From NCBI GenBank assembly GCA_963736505.1, contig CAVTOZ010000003.1:992001-1056000 (forward strand): 64,000 nucleotides of DNA. The letters run 5' to 3'. Positions 34,752-42,715 of this stretch are shown piece after piece (position 1 is the first letter of the stretch; each line of letters starts with the position of its first letter). The notes beneath the pieces were generated by a model, which searched no databases, had not been told where the DNA came from, and was given only the letters and a program-made list of their open reading frames with translations. The DNA is from Solirubrobacter sp963736505 (GTDB taxonomy: Bacteria > Actinomycetota > Thermoleophilia > Solirubrobacterales > Solirubrobacteraceae). The position numbers were made by a program, and so were the translations under genes.

Positions 34752-35009
34752 ATGTCCGAGCTCATCCGCGATACCTGCATCGAGACCTATGTCGGCTTCG
34801 AGTCCTTCGTCAAGGGTCTCGTCCAGCGCGTCCGCGAGTCGGACGGCCAGACCGCGGCCGAGTACATGGGCGTCCTGCTCGTCGTCTCGGTGATCATCGC
34901 CGGCGTCGCCACCACCGGCATCGGCGAGCAGATCGTGGGCAAGATGACGCACCTGGTCAACCAGATCGCGGCCGGCAACACCGACAAGCCCGCCGGCGCC
35001 AAGCCGTAG
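34752..35009 (+). CDS. flp: Flp-type major pilin 1
   Basis: 85 residues. A 32-residue leader ends at Gly before QTAAEYMG, the Flp hallmark (Glu at +5, Tyr at +6), followed by the hydrophobic helix VLLVVSVIIAGVATTGIG and a short polar tail (QIVGKMTHLVNQIAAGN). The leader is longer than in classical Flp. ATG 34752 with AGGGGGA upstream. Terminator hairpin at 35030-35058. Predicted pilin of the adjacent Tad machine. Confidence 0.93.
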   Translation: MSELIRDTCIETYVGFESFVKGLVQRVRESDGQTAAEYMGVLLVVSVIIAGVATTGIGEQIVGKMTHLVNQIAAGNTDKPAGAKP

Positions 35010-35029
35010 CTCCCGCTCCGACGAGCGCA

Positions 35030-35058
35030 GGGACCCGCCCTTGACCACGGCGGGTCCC
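35030..35058 (+). terminator. terminator after flp1
   Basis: Perfect 10-bp arms GGGACCCGCC (35030-35039) and GGCGGGTCCC (35049-35058) enclose a 9-nt loop, 20 nt after the flp1 stop. The right arm also contains a GGGTCC unit of the flp2 control region. Confidence 0.7.
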
Positions 35059-35066
35059 ATGCGTTC

Positions 35067-35136
35067 ATGGGTCCTTTGGCCTATGCCGCATTTGGGTCCT
35101 AGGGCCCTGGCGGCGACGTCCGCGCAGCCGTATTTT
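35067..35136 (+). promoter_or_regulatory. predicted pilus-regulon promoter B (flp2)
   Basis: Distal ATGGGTCCTTTGGC (35067-35080), proximal TTTGGGTCC (35091-35099), 31 nt, -10 TATTTT (35131-35136), 7 nt, ATG 35144. An AGGGCCCT follows the proximal box. The distal segment 35067-35089 is nearly identical to 20693-20671 on the minus strand. Confidence 0.68.
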
Positions 35137-35143
35137 GGCCTGG

Positions 35144-35353
35144 ATGTCAGACCTTCTGCGCGAGTGGTGCATCTGGCTCTATGTGCGCGGGCGCGACCCG
35201 CGCGGCCAGACGGCGGCCGAGTACGTCGGCGTGCTGCTCGTGGTGTCCGTCGTGATCGCCGCCGTGGCCACGACGTCGGTCGGCCACGACATCACCGACA
35301 AGCTGTCGAACCTCGTGTCCGACATCGCCGGCGGCACCACGAAGAAGAAGTAG
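35144..35353 (+). CDS. flp: Flp-type major pilin 2
   Basis: 69 residues. Leader of 21 residues, then G-QTAAEYVG with Glu+5 and Tyr+6, the helix VLLVVSVVIAAVATTSVG, and a Lys-rich end. From the cleavage site it is close to Flp1, suggesting duplication. ATG 35144 is chosen rather than TTG 35135 because TATTTT lies 7 nt before it, giving a leaderless message. Confidence 0.92.
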   Translation: MSDLLREWCIWLYVRGRDPRGQTAAEYVGVLLVVSVVIAAVATTSVGHDITDKLSNLVSDIAGGTTKKK

Positions 35354-35356
35354 GAC

Positions 35357-35362
35357 TACCCT
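35357..35362 (+). promoter_or_regulatory. -10 element (TACCCT), leaderless type
   Basis: TACCCT ends 8 nt before the GTG of the VWA gene. No pilus-type box is found at the 31-nt position here. Confidence 0.4.
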
Positions 35363-35370
35363 CCCTCGCC

Positions 35371-36660
35371 GTGCGGGTGCTCGTCCTCGTCCTCGCGGCG
35401 ATCCTCGTCGTGCCCGCCGCGGCGCGCGCGCAGACGACCGATACGCGCAACCGCGCGGTCATCATCCTCGACGCCTCGAAGTCGATGAACGAGGACGCGG
35501 GGAACGGCGGGTCGCGTCTGGACGCCGCCAAGTCGGCGTTCGACCAGCTGCTGCAGAAGCTGCCGGCCGGCGCGCCGATCGGCCTGCGCGTGTACGGCTC
35601 CAAGATCGACGAGGCGACGCGCGCGGAGGGCTGCAAGGACACCGAGCTGACGGTCCCCGTCGGCCCGCTGGACAAGGCGAGGATGTCGAGCACGGTGCAC
35701 GCGCTGCAGGGCAAGGGGCGCACGCCGATCGGCAGCTCGCTGCTCGCCACGCCCGGCGACCTCGGCAGCGCCGAGGGCCGCCGCAGCGTCGTGCTCGTCT
35801 CCGACGGCGGCGACAACTGCGCGCCGCCGGACCCGTGCAAGGCGGCCGCGCAGGTCGCCAAGCAGGGCGTCGATCTCTCGATCTCCGTCGTCGGGCTGCA
35901 GGTGAAGGGCCGCGTGCGCGACCAGCTGCGCTGCATCGCGCGCGCCGGCGGCGGCGCCTACGTCGACGTGCAGGACGCCGGCAAGCTCGGCGAGGAGCTG
36001 GCGGCCGCGCTGGCGCGCGCGTTCCGCTCCTACGACACGGCCGGGACCAAGGTCAGCGGCGGGCTCGCGAAGGGCGAAGGGCCTGCGCTGGGCTCGGGTG
36101 AGTTCCAGGACGCGATGAAGCCCGGCGAGGACCGCTGGTACGGGATCGACGTGCCCGCCGGGAAGCGCCTGATGGCCTCGATCACGGCGATCCCGTCCAA
36201 GACGGCGGCCGGCCAGAGCGCGCTGCGGACCGAGCTGTTCGCGCCGGACGGCGAGGAGGTCGACCAGTTCGGCTCGATCCTCCAGGGCAAGGACGCGGGC
36301 GAGAACGGGCGCGTGGTCTCGGAGGCGCTCAACACCGCCTACGCGGGGACCTCCGACGCCGCGCCGGGGCGCTACCGCCTGCACGTGGCGATCGCCGACG
36401 AGGGGATCGACCCGCAGCCGGTGCCCGTCGAGCTCGGCGTGCAGCTGCTCGCGCCCGGCCAGGCGCCGGGCCTGCTGCGCGAGGCCGGGAAGCTGACGCC
36501 CGACGCGACGGCCACGCCGAAGCCGAAGCCCGCCGCCACGCTGGGGCCCGCCTCGGCGAAGTCCGGCACGGGCTGGGCGGTCGTGATCATCGTCGCCGTC
36601 GTCGGGCTCGTGCTGGGGCTCGGGGTGGCGATGCTCTTCGGCGGGAGGCGGTCGGCGTGA
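35371..36660 (+). CDS. secreted VWA-domain protein with C-terminal membrane anchor
   Basis: 429 residues. Signal peptide (RVLVLVLAAILVVPAAARAQ), VWA domain at about 25-215 with a MIDAS motif VIILDASKSM (DxSxS), GRTPIGSSL and VVLVSDGGDNC, a beta domain at about 240-370 (DRWYGIDVPAGKRLMA), a Thr/Pro/Lys spacer and a C-terminal helix (WAVVIIVAVVGLVLGLGVAML). It is oriented outward, so metal-dependent adhesion or protein binding outside the cell is likely. It lies directly downstream of flp2 and is coupled to the next gene (GTGA), suggesting a cell-surface complex that may work with the pilus. Confidence 0.85.
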   Translation: MRVLVLVLAAILVVPAAARAQTTDTRNRAVIILDASKSMNEDAGNGGSRLDAAKSAFDQLLQKLPAGAPIGLRVYGSKIDEATRAEGCKDTELTVPVGPLDKARMSSTVHALQGKGRTPIGSSLLATPGDLGSAEGRRSVVLVSDGGDNCAPPDPCKAAAQVAKQGVDLSISVVGLQVKGRVRDQLRCIARAGGGAYVDVQDAGKLGEELAAALARAFRSYDTAGTKVSGGLAKGEGPALGSGEFQDAMKPGEDRWYGIDVPAGKRLMASITAIPSKTAAGQSALRTELFAPDGEEVDQFGSILQGKDAGENGRVVSEALNTAYAGTSDAAPGRYRLHVAIADEGIDPQPVPVELGVQLLAPGQAPGLLREAGKLTPDATATPKPKPAATLGPASAKSGTGWAVVIIVAVVGLVLGLGVAMLFGGRRSA

Positions 36661-37382
36661 GGCTCGCCGTGCTGACGGCGGCGCTCGCGCTGGCGCTCGC
36701 CGAGCCCGCCGCGGCCCAGGACGACTACACACCCGTGGTCGGCTCCGGCTCCTTCAACACGGCGCCGATCCTCACACCCGGCCGCTATCGCGACACGGTG
36801 CTGCCGGAGGAGTACCTGTACTACGCGATCAAGCTCGAGGCCGGGCAGCACCTGCACGTCGTCGCGGCCTCGGAGATCGACCGCGACGAGTTCGCGGGGC
36901 TCAACCTGGCGTTCATCGCCACGCGCGTGCAGACGCCGGATCGGCTGCAGTCCTTCGACAGCGAGGGCGACCAGCTGTTCACCAGCGACGACGACACGCC
37001 TGCCGACTTCACGACGCCGGCGGCGACGACCGTCGCCGGCGAGAGCCAGGGCGGCTCCAACGGGTGGGACGGGCCGGGCTACTACTTCCTCAGCTTCTAC
37101 GCCGCCTACGTCGGGTCGCGCTCGGAGCCGCCGAAGGCCGAGATCCCGTTCCACTTCGAGATCAGCGTCGAGGGCACGCCGGAGACGGAGCCGGCCGCGA
37201 CCCCGATCGCCACGCCCACGCCGTCGCCCTCGCCTAGGCCGACGGCCACGCCCGCGGTCGATGCCTCCGGCGGCGGCACCAGCCCGGCGGTGGCGGTCGC
37301 GTTCGGCGTCGGCGGACTGATTGTGGGCGGGCTGGCCGGGCTCGCGCTCAGGCGGCGAGCGCCCGGTACTGCCGGGGACTGA
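36657..37382 (+). CDS. secreted membrane-anchored protein, partner of the VWA protein
   Basis: 241 residues. Signal peptide (RLAVLTAALALALAEPAAAQ), an extracellular domain of about 155 residues with PILTPGRYRDTVLPEEYLYY and LEAGQHLHVVA, resembling the pre-peptidase C-terminal-like sandwich, then a Thr/Pro spacer, and a C-terminal helix with Arg stop-transfer (VAFGVGGLIVGGLAGLALRRR). The topology is the same as that of the upstream VWA protein, whose second domain has a related DRWYGIDVPAGKRL pattern. No enzyme motif. Overlaps the convergent AraC gene by 35 bp. Confidence 0.78.
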   Translation: MRLAVLTAALALALAEPAAAQDDYTPVVGSGSFNTAPILTPGRYRDTVLPEEYLYYAIKLEAGQHLHVVAASEIDRDEFAGLNLAFIATRVQTPDRLQSFDSEGDQLFTSDDDTPADFTTPAATTVAGESQGGSNGWDGPGYYFLSFYAAYVGSRSEPPKAEIPFHFEISVEGTPETEPAATPIATPTPSPSPRPTATPAVDASGGGTSPAVAVAFGVGGLIVGGLAGLALRRRAPGTAGD

Positions 37383-38253
37383 CCCCGCGAACGCGCTTGA
37401 ACGCGGTGCTGAGCGCGAACGGGCTGCCGTAGCCGACCTGGCCGGCGACGGAGCCGATCGTGGCGCCGGGCTCGCGCAGCAGATCGGCCGCGAGCGCGAT
37501 CCGCCAGCCGGTCAGGAACGCCATCGGCGGCTCGCCGACGAGCTCGTTGAAGCGGCGCGCCAGCGCGGCTCGCGAGACGCCGGCGGCGTCCGCGAGCGCG
37601 GCGACGGTCCACTGGTGCGCGGGATCGTGGTGGAGCAGCCGCAGCGCGTGCCCGACGACCGGGTCGCTGTAGGCGCGGTACCAGCCCGGCGCGTCCGCGC
37701 GCGCGAACCAGGCGCGCAGGACGGCGATCAGCAGGAGGTCGAGCAGGCGGTCGAGCACGGCTTCCTGCCCAGGCTCGTCCTTGACGATCTCGTCGGCCAG
37801 CAGGCCCACCAGCGGCGAGTCCAGCCGCTGGGTGAGGATGGGCGGGAGCGCGCGCAGCAGGCGGCCGCTGACCTCGCCTTCGAGCAGGTAGGTCCCTGTC
37901 AGCAGCTGGGTCTCGCCGCCGGGCGCGTTGCCCCACAGGCGCACGCCGAGGTCCGACATCGGCTTGACCTCGGCGCCGTCGGGCGTCACGCAGCGCTCGC
38001 CGGGGAGGATGTGCATCTGCGGCTCGGTCGCGGGGTCGTCGCTGACCACGTAGTGCTGCGGTCCGAGGACGATCGCGACGTCGCCGGCCTCGAGCTTCGC
38101 GTCGCCGACCCAGGCGTGTCCCTGCACGACCGCGATCAGCGTCAGCGGCGCCTCGTCCATGATCCGCAGCGACCACGGCGGATTCAGGCTCGAGCGCAGC
38201 AGGAAGGCGCCGCGGGCGCGCGGCCCGTCGAGGAGTCCGGCGATCGCGTCCAT
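37348..38253 (-). CDS. AraC-family regulator with cupin-type N-terminus
   Basis: 301 residues. The N-terminal AraC-type cupin (PLTLIAVVQGHAWVGDAKLE, GDVAIVLGPQHYVV) would bind a small molecule. The C-terminal double HTH shows VAALADAAGVSRAALARRFN and TIGSVAGQVGYGSPFALSTAFKRVRGVSPRQYR. ATG 38253 is leaderless, with TACAGT 7 nt upstream on the minus strand. Divergent from the cupin gene, its likely target. The C-terminal end overlaps the convergent membrane-protein gene. Confidence 0.9.
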   Translation of the reverse strand: MDAIAGLLDGPRARGAFLLRSSLNPPWSLRIMDEAPLTLIAVVQGHAWVGDAKLEAGDVAIVLGPQHYVVSDDPATEPQMHILPGERCVTPDGAEVKPMSDLGVRLWGNAPGGETQLLTGTYLLEGEVSGRLLRALPPILTQRLDSPLVGLLADEIVKDEPGQEAVLDRLLDLLLIAVLRAWFARADAPGWYRAYSDPVVGHALRLLHHDPAHQWTVAALADAAGVSRAALARRFNELVGEPPMAFLTGWRIALAADLLREPGATIGSVAGQVGYGSPFALSTAFKRVRGVSPRQYRALAA

Positions 38254-38260
38254 CTGGCGA

Positions 38261-38295
38261 ACTGTAGACGATCGCGTATGGATCCGCGCGATCCA
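38261..38295. promoter_or_regulatory. divergent control region of AraC and cupin genes
   Basis: TACAGT (minus strand, 38266-38261) is the leaderless -10 of the araC-type gene. TGGATC-CGCGC-GATCCA, perfect 6-bp arms, lies at about 38279-38295 and is a candidate operator. Assigned by pattern. Confidence 0.4.
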
Positions 38296-38334
38296 GCCAT
38301 GGACAGTCTCGCACCGTCGCGCTTGACTCGTTCC

Positions 38335-38907
38335 ATGATCAAGCCCGGCGACACGCTCGAGAACCCGGTCACGGGCGAGCGCTTCACGTTCACCCACACC
38401 GCCGCCTCGTCGGGCGGCGAGCTGCTCGCGTTCGACTTCGCGCTGCGCCCCGGCGGCGCGGTCCCGGTCCCACACGTGCACCCGATCCAGACCGAGCGCT
38501 TCGAGGTCGTCTCGGGGCGGATGCGCTTCCGCGTCGGCTGGCGGACGCTGATCGCCGGTCCGGGCGACGTCGTCGAGGTCGAGCCCGGCGTCATGCACTC
38601 CTTCGCCAACGCGGGTGAGGACGAGGCGCGGCTGCGCGTCGAGGTGCGGCCCGCGCTCGCGATGGAGCGGATGTTCGCCGACGCGGTGGAGATGGCCCAG
38701 GCCGGCCGCATGACCCGCCGCGGGCTCCCGCGCAACCCGCTCGAGCTCGCCGTCCTCGCGCGAACCTACGACCAGGAGGCGCACGCGCCATTTCTGAGCG
38801 TGGGCGTGCAGCGGCTCCTGCTCGCGCCGCTCGTGCTGTGGGCCCGCCATCCGCGCGCGGGGACCGCGGTCGCGGCCCTGGCGGGCGTGGCCACGCTCGC
38901 CGGATGA
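38335..38907 (+). CDS. cupin-domain protein
   Basis: 190 residues from ATG 38335; an in-frame ATG at 38299 would add 12 residues. The double-stranded beta-helix motifs are clear: VPHVHPIQTERFEVVSGRMRF-type motif 1 (here HVHPIQTERFEVVSG, metal-binding His and Glu) and GDVVEVEPGVMHSFAN (motif 2 with His). The C-terminal 80 residues are helical with a hydrophobic end (LLLAPLVLWARHP...AVAALAGVATLAG), possibly membrane-associated. Substrate unknown; the divergent AraC regulator suggests inducible control. Confidence 0.8.
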   Translation: MIKPGDTLENPVTGERFTFTHTAASSGGELLAFDFALRPGGAVPVPHVHPIQTERFEVVSGRMRFRVGWRTLIAGPGDVVEVEPGVMHSFANAGEDEARLRVEVRPALAMERMFADAVEMAQAGRMTRRGLPRNPLELAVLARTYDQEAHAPFLSVGVQRLLLAPLVLWARHPRAGTAVAALAGVATLAG

Positions 38908-38962
38908 GAGTTGACCTGCGACGCGCTCGGCGTGATGCTAGGCGCGTCGGCCAGGAAGTGGA

Positions 38963-41794
38963 GTGGACGTGCGGAAGGCGATCGCGACAGGCGAGTTCGT
39001 CGGGCGGTCGCGTGAGCTCGCGACGCTGGCGGAGGCGCTGGACGCGGCCCGCGACGGGCCTGCTCCGCTCGTCGTGGTCCACGGCGAGGCCGGGATCGGC
39101 AAGACGCGCACGGTCGCGGAGTTCGCCCGCGCGGCGGAGGCCGACGGCGCGGCTGTGCTGTGGGGCACGTGCTACCAGGGCGGCGTCACGTACGCGTACG
39201 GCCCGTGGGCGCAGGCGCTCGGCGCCTTCCTCGCCGGCGTCCCGCGCGACCGGATCGCGAGCGTCCTCGGCGCCGACGCCGCCGCGCTCGCCCAGCTGCT
39301 GCCGGCGCCCGACCGGCTCGCCGCCGCTCCCGCGCTGCCGCCGGAGCAGGGCCGGCTGCGGCTCTACGAGGCCGTCGTGCGCTGCCTGCAGTCGATCGAG
39401 CGCACGCCGGTGCTCGTGCTCGACGACCTGCAATGGGCCGATGCCGACTCGCTCGACCTGCTGGTCCACGTCGCGCGCTTCGCGACGCGGCCGCTGATCG
39501 TCGCGCTGCACCGGGGCGGCGAGCTCGACGCGGGCGACCCGGCGGCGCAGCGGCTGGCCGAGATCGCGCGCCAGCGAGACATCGAGCACGTGCCGCTCGC
39601 GAGCCTCCCGCTCGACGAGGCCGGCGCGCTGCTGGAGCGCGTCGCCAACCGGCGCGTCGGCGAGGAGACGCTCGCGACGATCTACGCGGAGAGCGGCGGC
39701 AACCCGTTCTTCCTCGGCGAGCTCGGCCGCCACCTGCAGCGGCGCGGGCAGGACCCGGGGGCGCCGGGCTGGCGCCCGCCGGCGACGGTCCGCCAGGCGG
39801 TCGGGCTACGGCTCGCCGGCCTGTCGGAGGCGACGCGCGACATGCTCCAGCTCGCGTCCGTGTTCGCCGCCGGGTTCGGCTTCGTCGAGCTGTCGGCGCT
39901 GACCGGCCTGGACGAGCCGGAGCTGCTCGACTGCCTCGACGAGGCGCTCGCGGCCGAGCTGCTCGAGCCCGCCGGCGCCGAGCGCTACGACTTCGCGCAC
40001 GCGCTCGTGCGGCACACGCTCTATGACCGCTTCAGCCCGAGCCGCCGCGCGCGCCTGCACCGCCGGCTCGCGGAGGCGCTCGAGCGCACGCACGGCGGCG
40101 AGCTGACCGCCGAGATCGCGCGCCAGTACCTCGCCTCGGCGACGCTGGCGGGCGCCGAGCGCGGCGTTCCGCACGCGCTCGCGGCCGCCGAGGCGGCGCG
40201 CGCGGTCCCCGCTCCCGCCGAGGCGGAGGAGCTGCTGGAGATCGCGCTGGCGCTCGACGACGGCGCGCTGCGCGGGCGGATCCTCGGCGAGCTCGCGCTG
40301 GCCCGCGCCGAGGCCGGGCGCCCCGCCGCCGCGGCGCGGACGCTGGACGAGGCGCTCGACGAGCTCGACGACGGCGAGGCCGCCGCCGCGCTCGTGCACC
40401 GCGTGCTGTCGGTGCTGCAGGACGGGCTCACGAGCCAGACCAGCCTCGAGCCGCTGATCGCGCGCGGGCTGGCCGCGCTCGGCGATCGCCGCGATCTCGC
40501 GTGGGCGCGGCTGAAGCTGCTCGAGCGCCCCACGGAGGTCATCCCTGCCGGCCCGGTGCACGTGGCCCGCTTCCTCGGCTTCGACCCGGAGGCGGTGCGG
40601 ATCGCGCGCGAGCAGGGCACCGAGGCCGACGAGGCGCGCACGATCGACCAGTTCGCGCAGTGGCCGCTGCCGGAGCTCGAGGCGTTCATGGCGCGCGTGG
40701 CCGGGTGGCAGGATCCGCTCGCGCGGCTGCGCGGGCTGCTGCTGCTCGGCGTGGGCGCGACGGTGAGCCGGTGGTCGAGCGCGACGCTGCCGGGGGAGGC
40801 GCTGTGCGCGGAGATCGAGGCGCTCGGCGAGCGCGTCGGCTCGCTCCCGGCGCGCGCGATGGCGTGCGTCTACCGCGCCGCGATCCACGGGGCGCGGGGC
40901 GACTTCGACGCGTGCGCGGACGCGCTCGAGCGCGCGGCGGGACTGGCGGCGCGGCTCCCGCCGGCGCACACCGTCACCACGGTGGCGATGCTCGTGCGCG
41001 ACCTCACGCTCCAGCACGTCGAGCCCGACTGGCCCGCGATGGGCGAGCGCATGTACGCGGTCGCGCAGCGGCGCGAGCCGGGGCCGTGGTTCGGGCACCT
41101 GTGGGCCGCGATCGCGGCGCACGCGTTCGCGCGGGCGGGGGAGGAGGACCGGGCGCGCGTGGTGCTCGGCCACATCACGCCCGCGATCGTCGGCGCCGGC
41201 CCATGGCTCTACGCGGTGAGCGGCGCGGTCAACTTCGCGGGCGAGGCGATCTGGGACCTGCGCGCGGCCGAGCTCGCCGCGCCGCTGCGCGCCTGCGCTC
41301 GCGCGCTGATCGAGGCGGGGGCGGGCGACTACTACATGGCGAGCTCGGAGCTGACCGTGGCGCGGCTGGACGCGCTGCTGGGGCGCGAGTTCGAGGCCGG
41401 CTTCGAGCGCGCGCGGCGGCAGGCCGAGGCGCGCGACCAGCGCCCGCTGCGCGCGATCGTCGACTACGACGAGGCGCTCGCGCGGCAGCTGGCGCGGCAG
41501 CCGGGCGCGGGGCGGTTGCTCGCGGCCGCGGCCGCGCGGTTCGAGGAGCTGGGGATGACCGCGTGGTCGTCACGCGCGCCGCCGCCCGCGCGGGCCGGGC
41601 TGCCCGACGGCCTGACGGCGCGCGAGGCGGAGGTCCTGCGCCTGCTCGCCGCGGGGCGGACGAACAAGGAGATCGCCGCCGACCTCGTCCTGAGCGTCCA
41701 CACCGTCGAGCGGCATCTCGCCAACGCCTATCGCAAGACCTCGGTCCGCAACCGGGCGGACGCGACGGCCTACGTGATGCGAGCGGAGCTCTGA
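38963..41794 (+). CDS. large ATP-binding LuxR-family (LAL/MalT-like) regulator
   Basis: 943 residues. N-terminal AAA_16-type ATPase: VVVHGEAGIGKTRTVAEFA (Walker A, about residue 38) and VLVLDDLQWADADSLDLL (Walker B). A long helical middle region, probably TPR-like sensing repeats, follows; the C-terminal HTH is LTAREAEVLRLLAAGRTNKEIAADLVLSVHTVERHLANAY. LAL regulators bind ATP and an inducer before activating transcription. GTG 38963 with GGAAG upstream. The inducer and targets are unknown; the neighbours give no strong clue. Confidence 0.9.
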   Translation: MDVRKAIATGEFVGRSRELATLAEALDAARDGPAPLVVVHGEAGIGKTRTVAEFARAAEADGAAVLWGTCYQGGVTYAYGPWAQALGAFLAGVPRDRIASVLGADAAALAQLLPAPDRLAAAPALPPEQGRLRLYEAVVRCLQSIERTPVLVLDDLQWADADSLDLLVHVARFATRPLIVALHRGGELDAGDPAAQRLAEIARQRDIEHVPLASLPLDEAGALLERVANRRVGEETLATIYAESGGNPFFLGELGRHLQRRGQDPGAPGWRPPATVRQAVGLRLAGLSEATRDMLQLASVFAAGFGFVELSALTGLDEPELLDCLDEALAAELLEPAGAERYDFAHALVRHTLYDRFSPSRRARLHRRLAEALERTHGGELTAEIARQYLASATLAGAERGVPHALAAAEAARAVPAPAEAEELLEIALALDDGALRGRILGELALARAEAGRPAAAARTLDEALDELDDGEAAAALVHRVLSVLQDGLTSQTSLEPLIARGLAALGDRRDLAWARLKLLERPTEVIPAGPVHVARFLGFDPEAVRIAREQGTEADEARTIDQFAQWPLPELEAFMARVAGWQDPLARLRGLLLLGVGATVSRWSSATLPGEALCAEIEALGERVGSLPARAMACVYRAAIHGARGDFDACADALERAAGLAARLPPAHTVTTVAMLVRDLTLQHVEPDWPAMGERMYAVAQRREPGPWFGHLWAAIAAHAFARAGEEDRARVVLGHITPAIVGAGPWLYAVSGAVNFAGEAIWDLRAAELAAPLRACARALIEAGAGDYYMASSELTVARLDALLGREFEAGFERARRQAEARDQRPLRAIVDYDEALARQLARQPGAGRLLAAAAARFEELGMTAWSSRAPPPARAGLPDGLTAREAEVLRLLAAGRTNKEIAADLVLSVHTVERHLANAYRKTSVRNRADATAYVMRAEL

Positions 41795-41979
41795 ACGCGC
41801 AGCGCGAGCTCGTCCTGCGCCGAGTCCGCGCGATCCTGCGCCGCGCGGTACGCCGCGTACGCGTCGCTGCCGCCGTCGCGCCGCCACTCCTCGTACGCCT
41901 CGCGGGCCCGGGCCTGCGCACGCCGCCACACCCACACGGACTCGTCCAGCGTCAGCATCCCGCGGTCCGCGATGAACAT
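41770..41979 (-). CDS. small charged protein, unknown
   Basis: 69 residues from ATG 41979 (GTG 41982 also possible). Rich in Ala, Arg, Glu and Asp and probably one long helix: VWVWRRAQARAREAYEEW, then DAYAAYRAAQDRADSAQDEL. No family is recognised. It overlaps the end of the LuxR gene by 25 bp on the other strand. Its composition is more protein-like than that of the surrounding antisense frames, but it could be spurious. Confidence 0.45.
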   Translation of the reverse strand: MFIADRGMLTLDESVWVWRRAQARAREAYEEWRRDGGSDAYAAYRAAQDRADSAQDELALRVQSSARIT

Positions 41980-42242
41980 CACGGCGCGGCCTGGGCCGAC
42001 GGTTCACCCGGAGGCGCTTGGGCGGGCCGCGGACCAGGCGGCAGCGCCTCCGGGCGGGGCCGTTCGAGACGCCGCGGCGCGTCACCGGCCCGGCGCACGC
42101 CGACCCTCTCGTCGCCGTAGAGCTGCACGCGGCATCACGCGGAGTTCTACGCGCCCACGAGGCCCCTGCCATCACGGGAATCGCCCATCTTCGCCCCGCC
42201 CGGACCATGTAGACGCGGACGCGCCCGATTCGCGCGGGCGCC

Positions 42243-42430
42243 CGCCGGGATCGGAACTGCGCGACAAGGAGGAGGGTCCGGTTGGGCGCGAGGTGCGCGA
42301 GGCCGCCGCGCTCGCCGGCCCGGGTGCGATTCGCGAGGCGTCGCCGGCCTGCCCGGTCCGCGCGCCGGGACCCGAACTGCGCGATAAGGAGGAGGTCCGG
42401 TTGGGCGCGAGATGCGCGAGGCCGCTCGGC
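42243..42430 (+). repeat. 120-bp tandem repeat, two copies (second partial)
   Basis: The unit starts CGCCGGGA at 42243 and again at 42363, exactly 120 bp later. Conserved core: GAACTGCGCGAYAAGGAGGA (42254 and 42374), then TCCGGTTGGGCGCGAG and TGCGCGAGGCCGC. A one-base length difference follows GGAGGAG. The second copy degenerates after about 42430. Confidence 0.85.
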
Positions 42431-42498
42431 CGCCGATCAGATTCCACCAACCGCGTTGAGGAACCGCGCGGGGACGACCAGATTCGCCGCCGCTGGTG

Positions 42499-42549
42499 GG
42501 GGGTGCGCTACGAAAGCGTCCTCACAGGACGGAAAAGTCACCCACCCCC
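42499..42549. repeat. hairpin H1 of a structured repeat family
   Basis: Outer arms GGGGGTG (42499-42505) and CACCCCC (42543-42549), an internal loop containing ACGAA and AAAAGT, and inner stem CGTCCT (42517-42522) with AGGACG (42526-42531) around CAC. It aligns with the reverse complement of H2, while the inner stems differ in sequence yet both pair. Confidence 0.65.
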
Positions 42550-42574
42550 AGGGTCTGACCGATCAGGGCCTGGG
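42547..42574. repeat. central hairpin between H1 and H2
   Basis: CCCAGG (42547-42552) pairs with CCTGGG (42569-42574). After a 2x2 internal mismatch, CTGA (42555-42558) pairs with TCAG (42563-42566) around loop CCGA. It sits at the symmetry centre of the inverted H1-H2 arrangement. Confidence 0.55.
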
Positions 42575-42580
42575 AGCGAA

Positions 42581-42629
42581 GGGGTGCGTCACTTTTGTTC
42601 GCTATGAGCGAACGTTCGTGACGCACCCC
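42581..42629. repeat. hairpin H2 of a structured repeat family
   Basis: Perfect 12-bp outer stem GGGGTGCGTCAC (42581-42592) with GTGACGCACCCC (42618-42629), an internal loop TTTT/GTTC, and a perfect 7-bp inner stem GTTCGCT (42597-42603) with AGCGAAC (42607-42613) around ATG. 49 nt in total. Confidence 0.75.
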
Positions 42630-42637
42630 CGAAGAGC

Positions 42638-42698
42638 GCGGCCTCGCGAGCCTCGCGCGCAGCCGCAGCTTCTCCTTACTGCGCAGTTCCGATCCCGC
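42638..42698 (-). repeat. third, inverted copy of the GAACTGCGC repeat
   Basis: On the minus strand it reads GGGATCGGAACTGCGC (from 42696), AGTAAGGAGAAG, then CGCGAGGCTCGCGAGGCCGC, and aligns without gaps over 43 bases after GCGC with the copy at 42374. It lies between H2 and the end of the kinase gene. Confidence 0.7.
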
Positions 42699-42715
42699 CG
42701 CGCGGACTCGGGGGC

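Larger units (their letters stand above)
41980..42715. other. long intergenic region rich in repeats and hairpins
   Basis: About 735 bp with no supportable gene. 41980-42240 shows nothing that I can name. From 42243 it holds a 120-bp tandem repeat, two related hairpins in opposite orientation, a central hairpin and an inverted third repeat copy (separate entries). Short open frames here translate the repeats and lack starts with ribosome binding sites. Confidence 0.7.

Noticed and set aside
41980..42240. Possible remnant of a gene downstream of the LuxR regulator.
   Set aside because: No frame shows recognisable protein sequence or a start with a ribosome binding site; left as intergenic.
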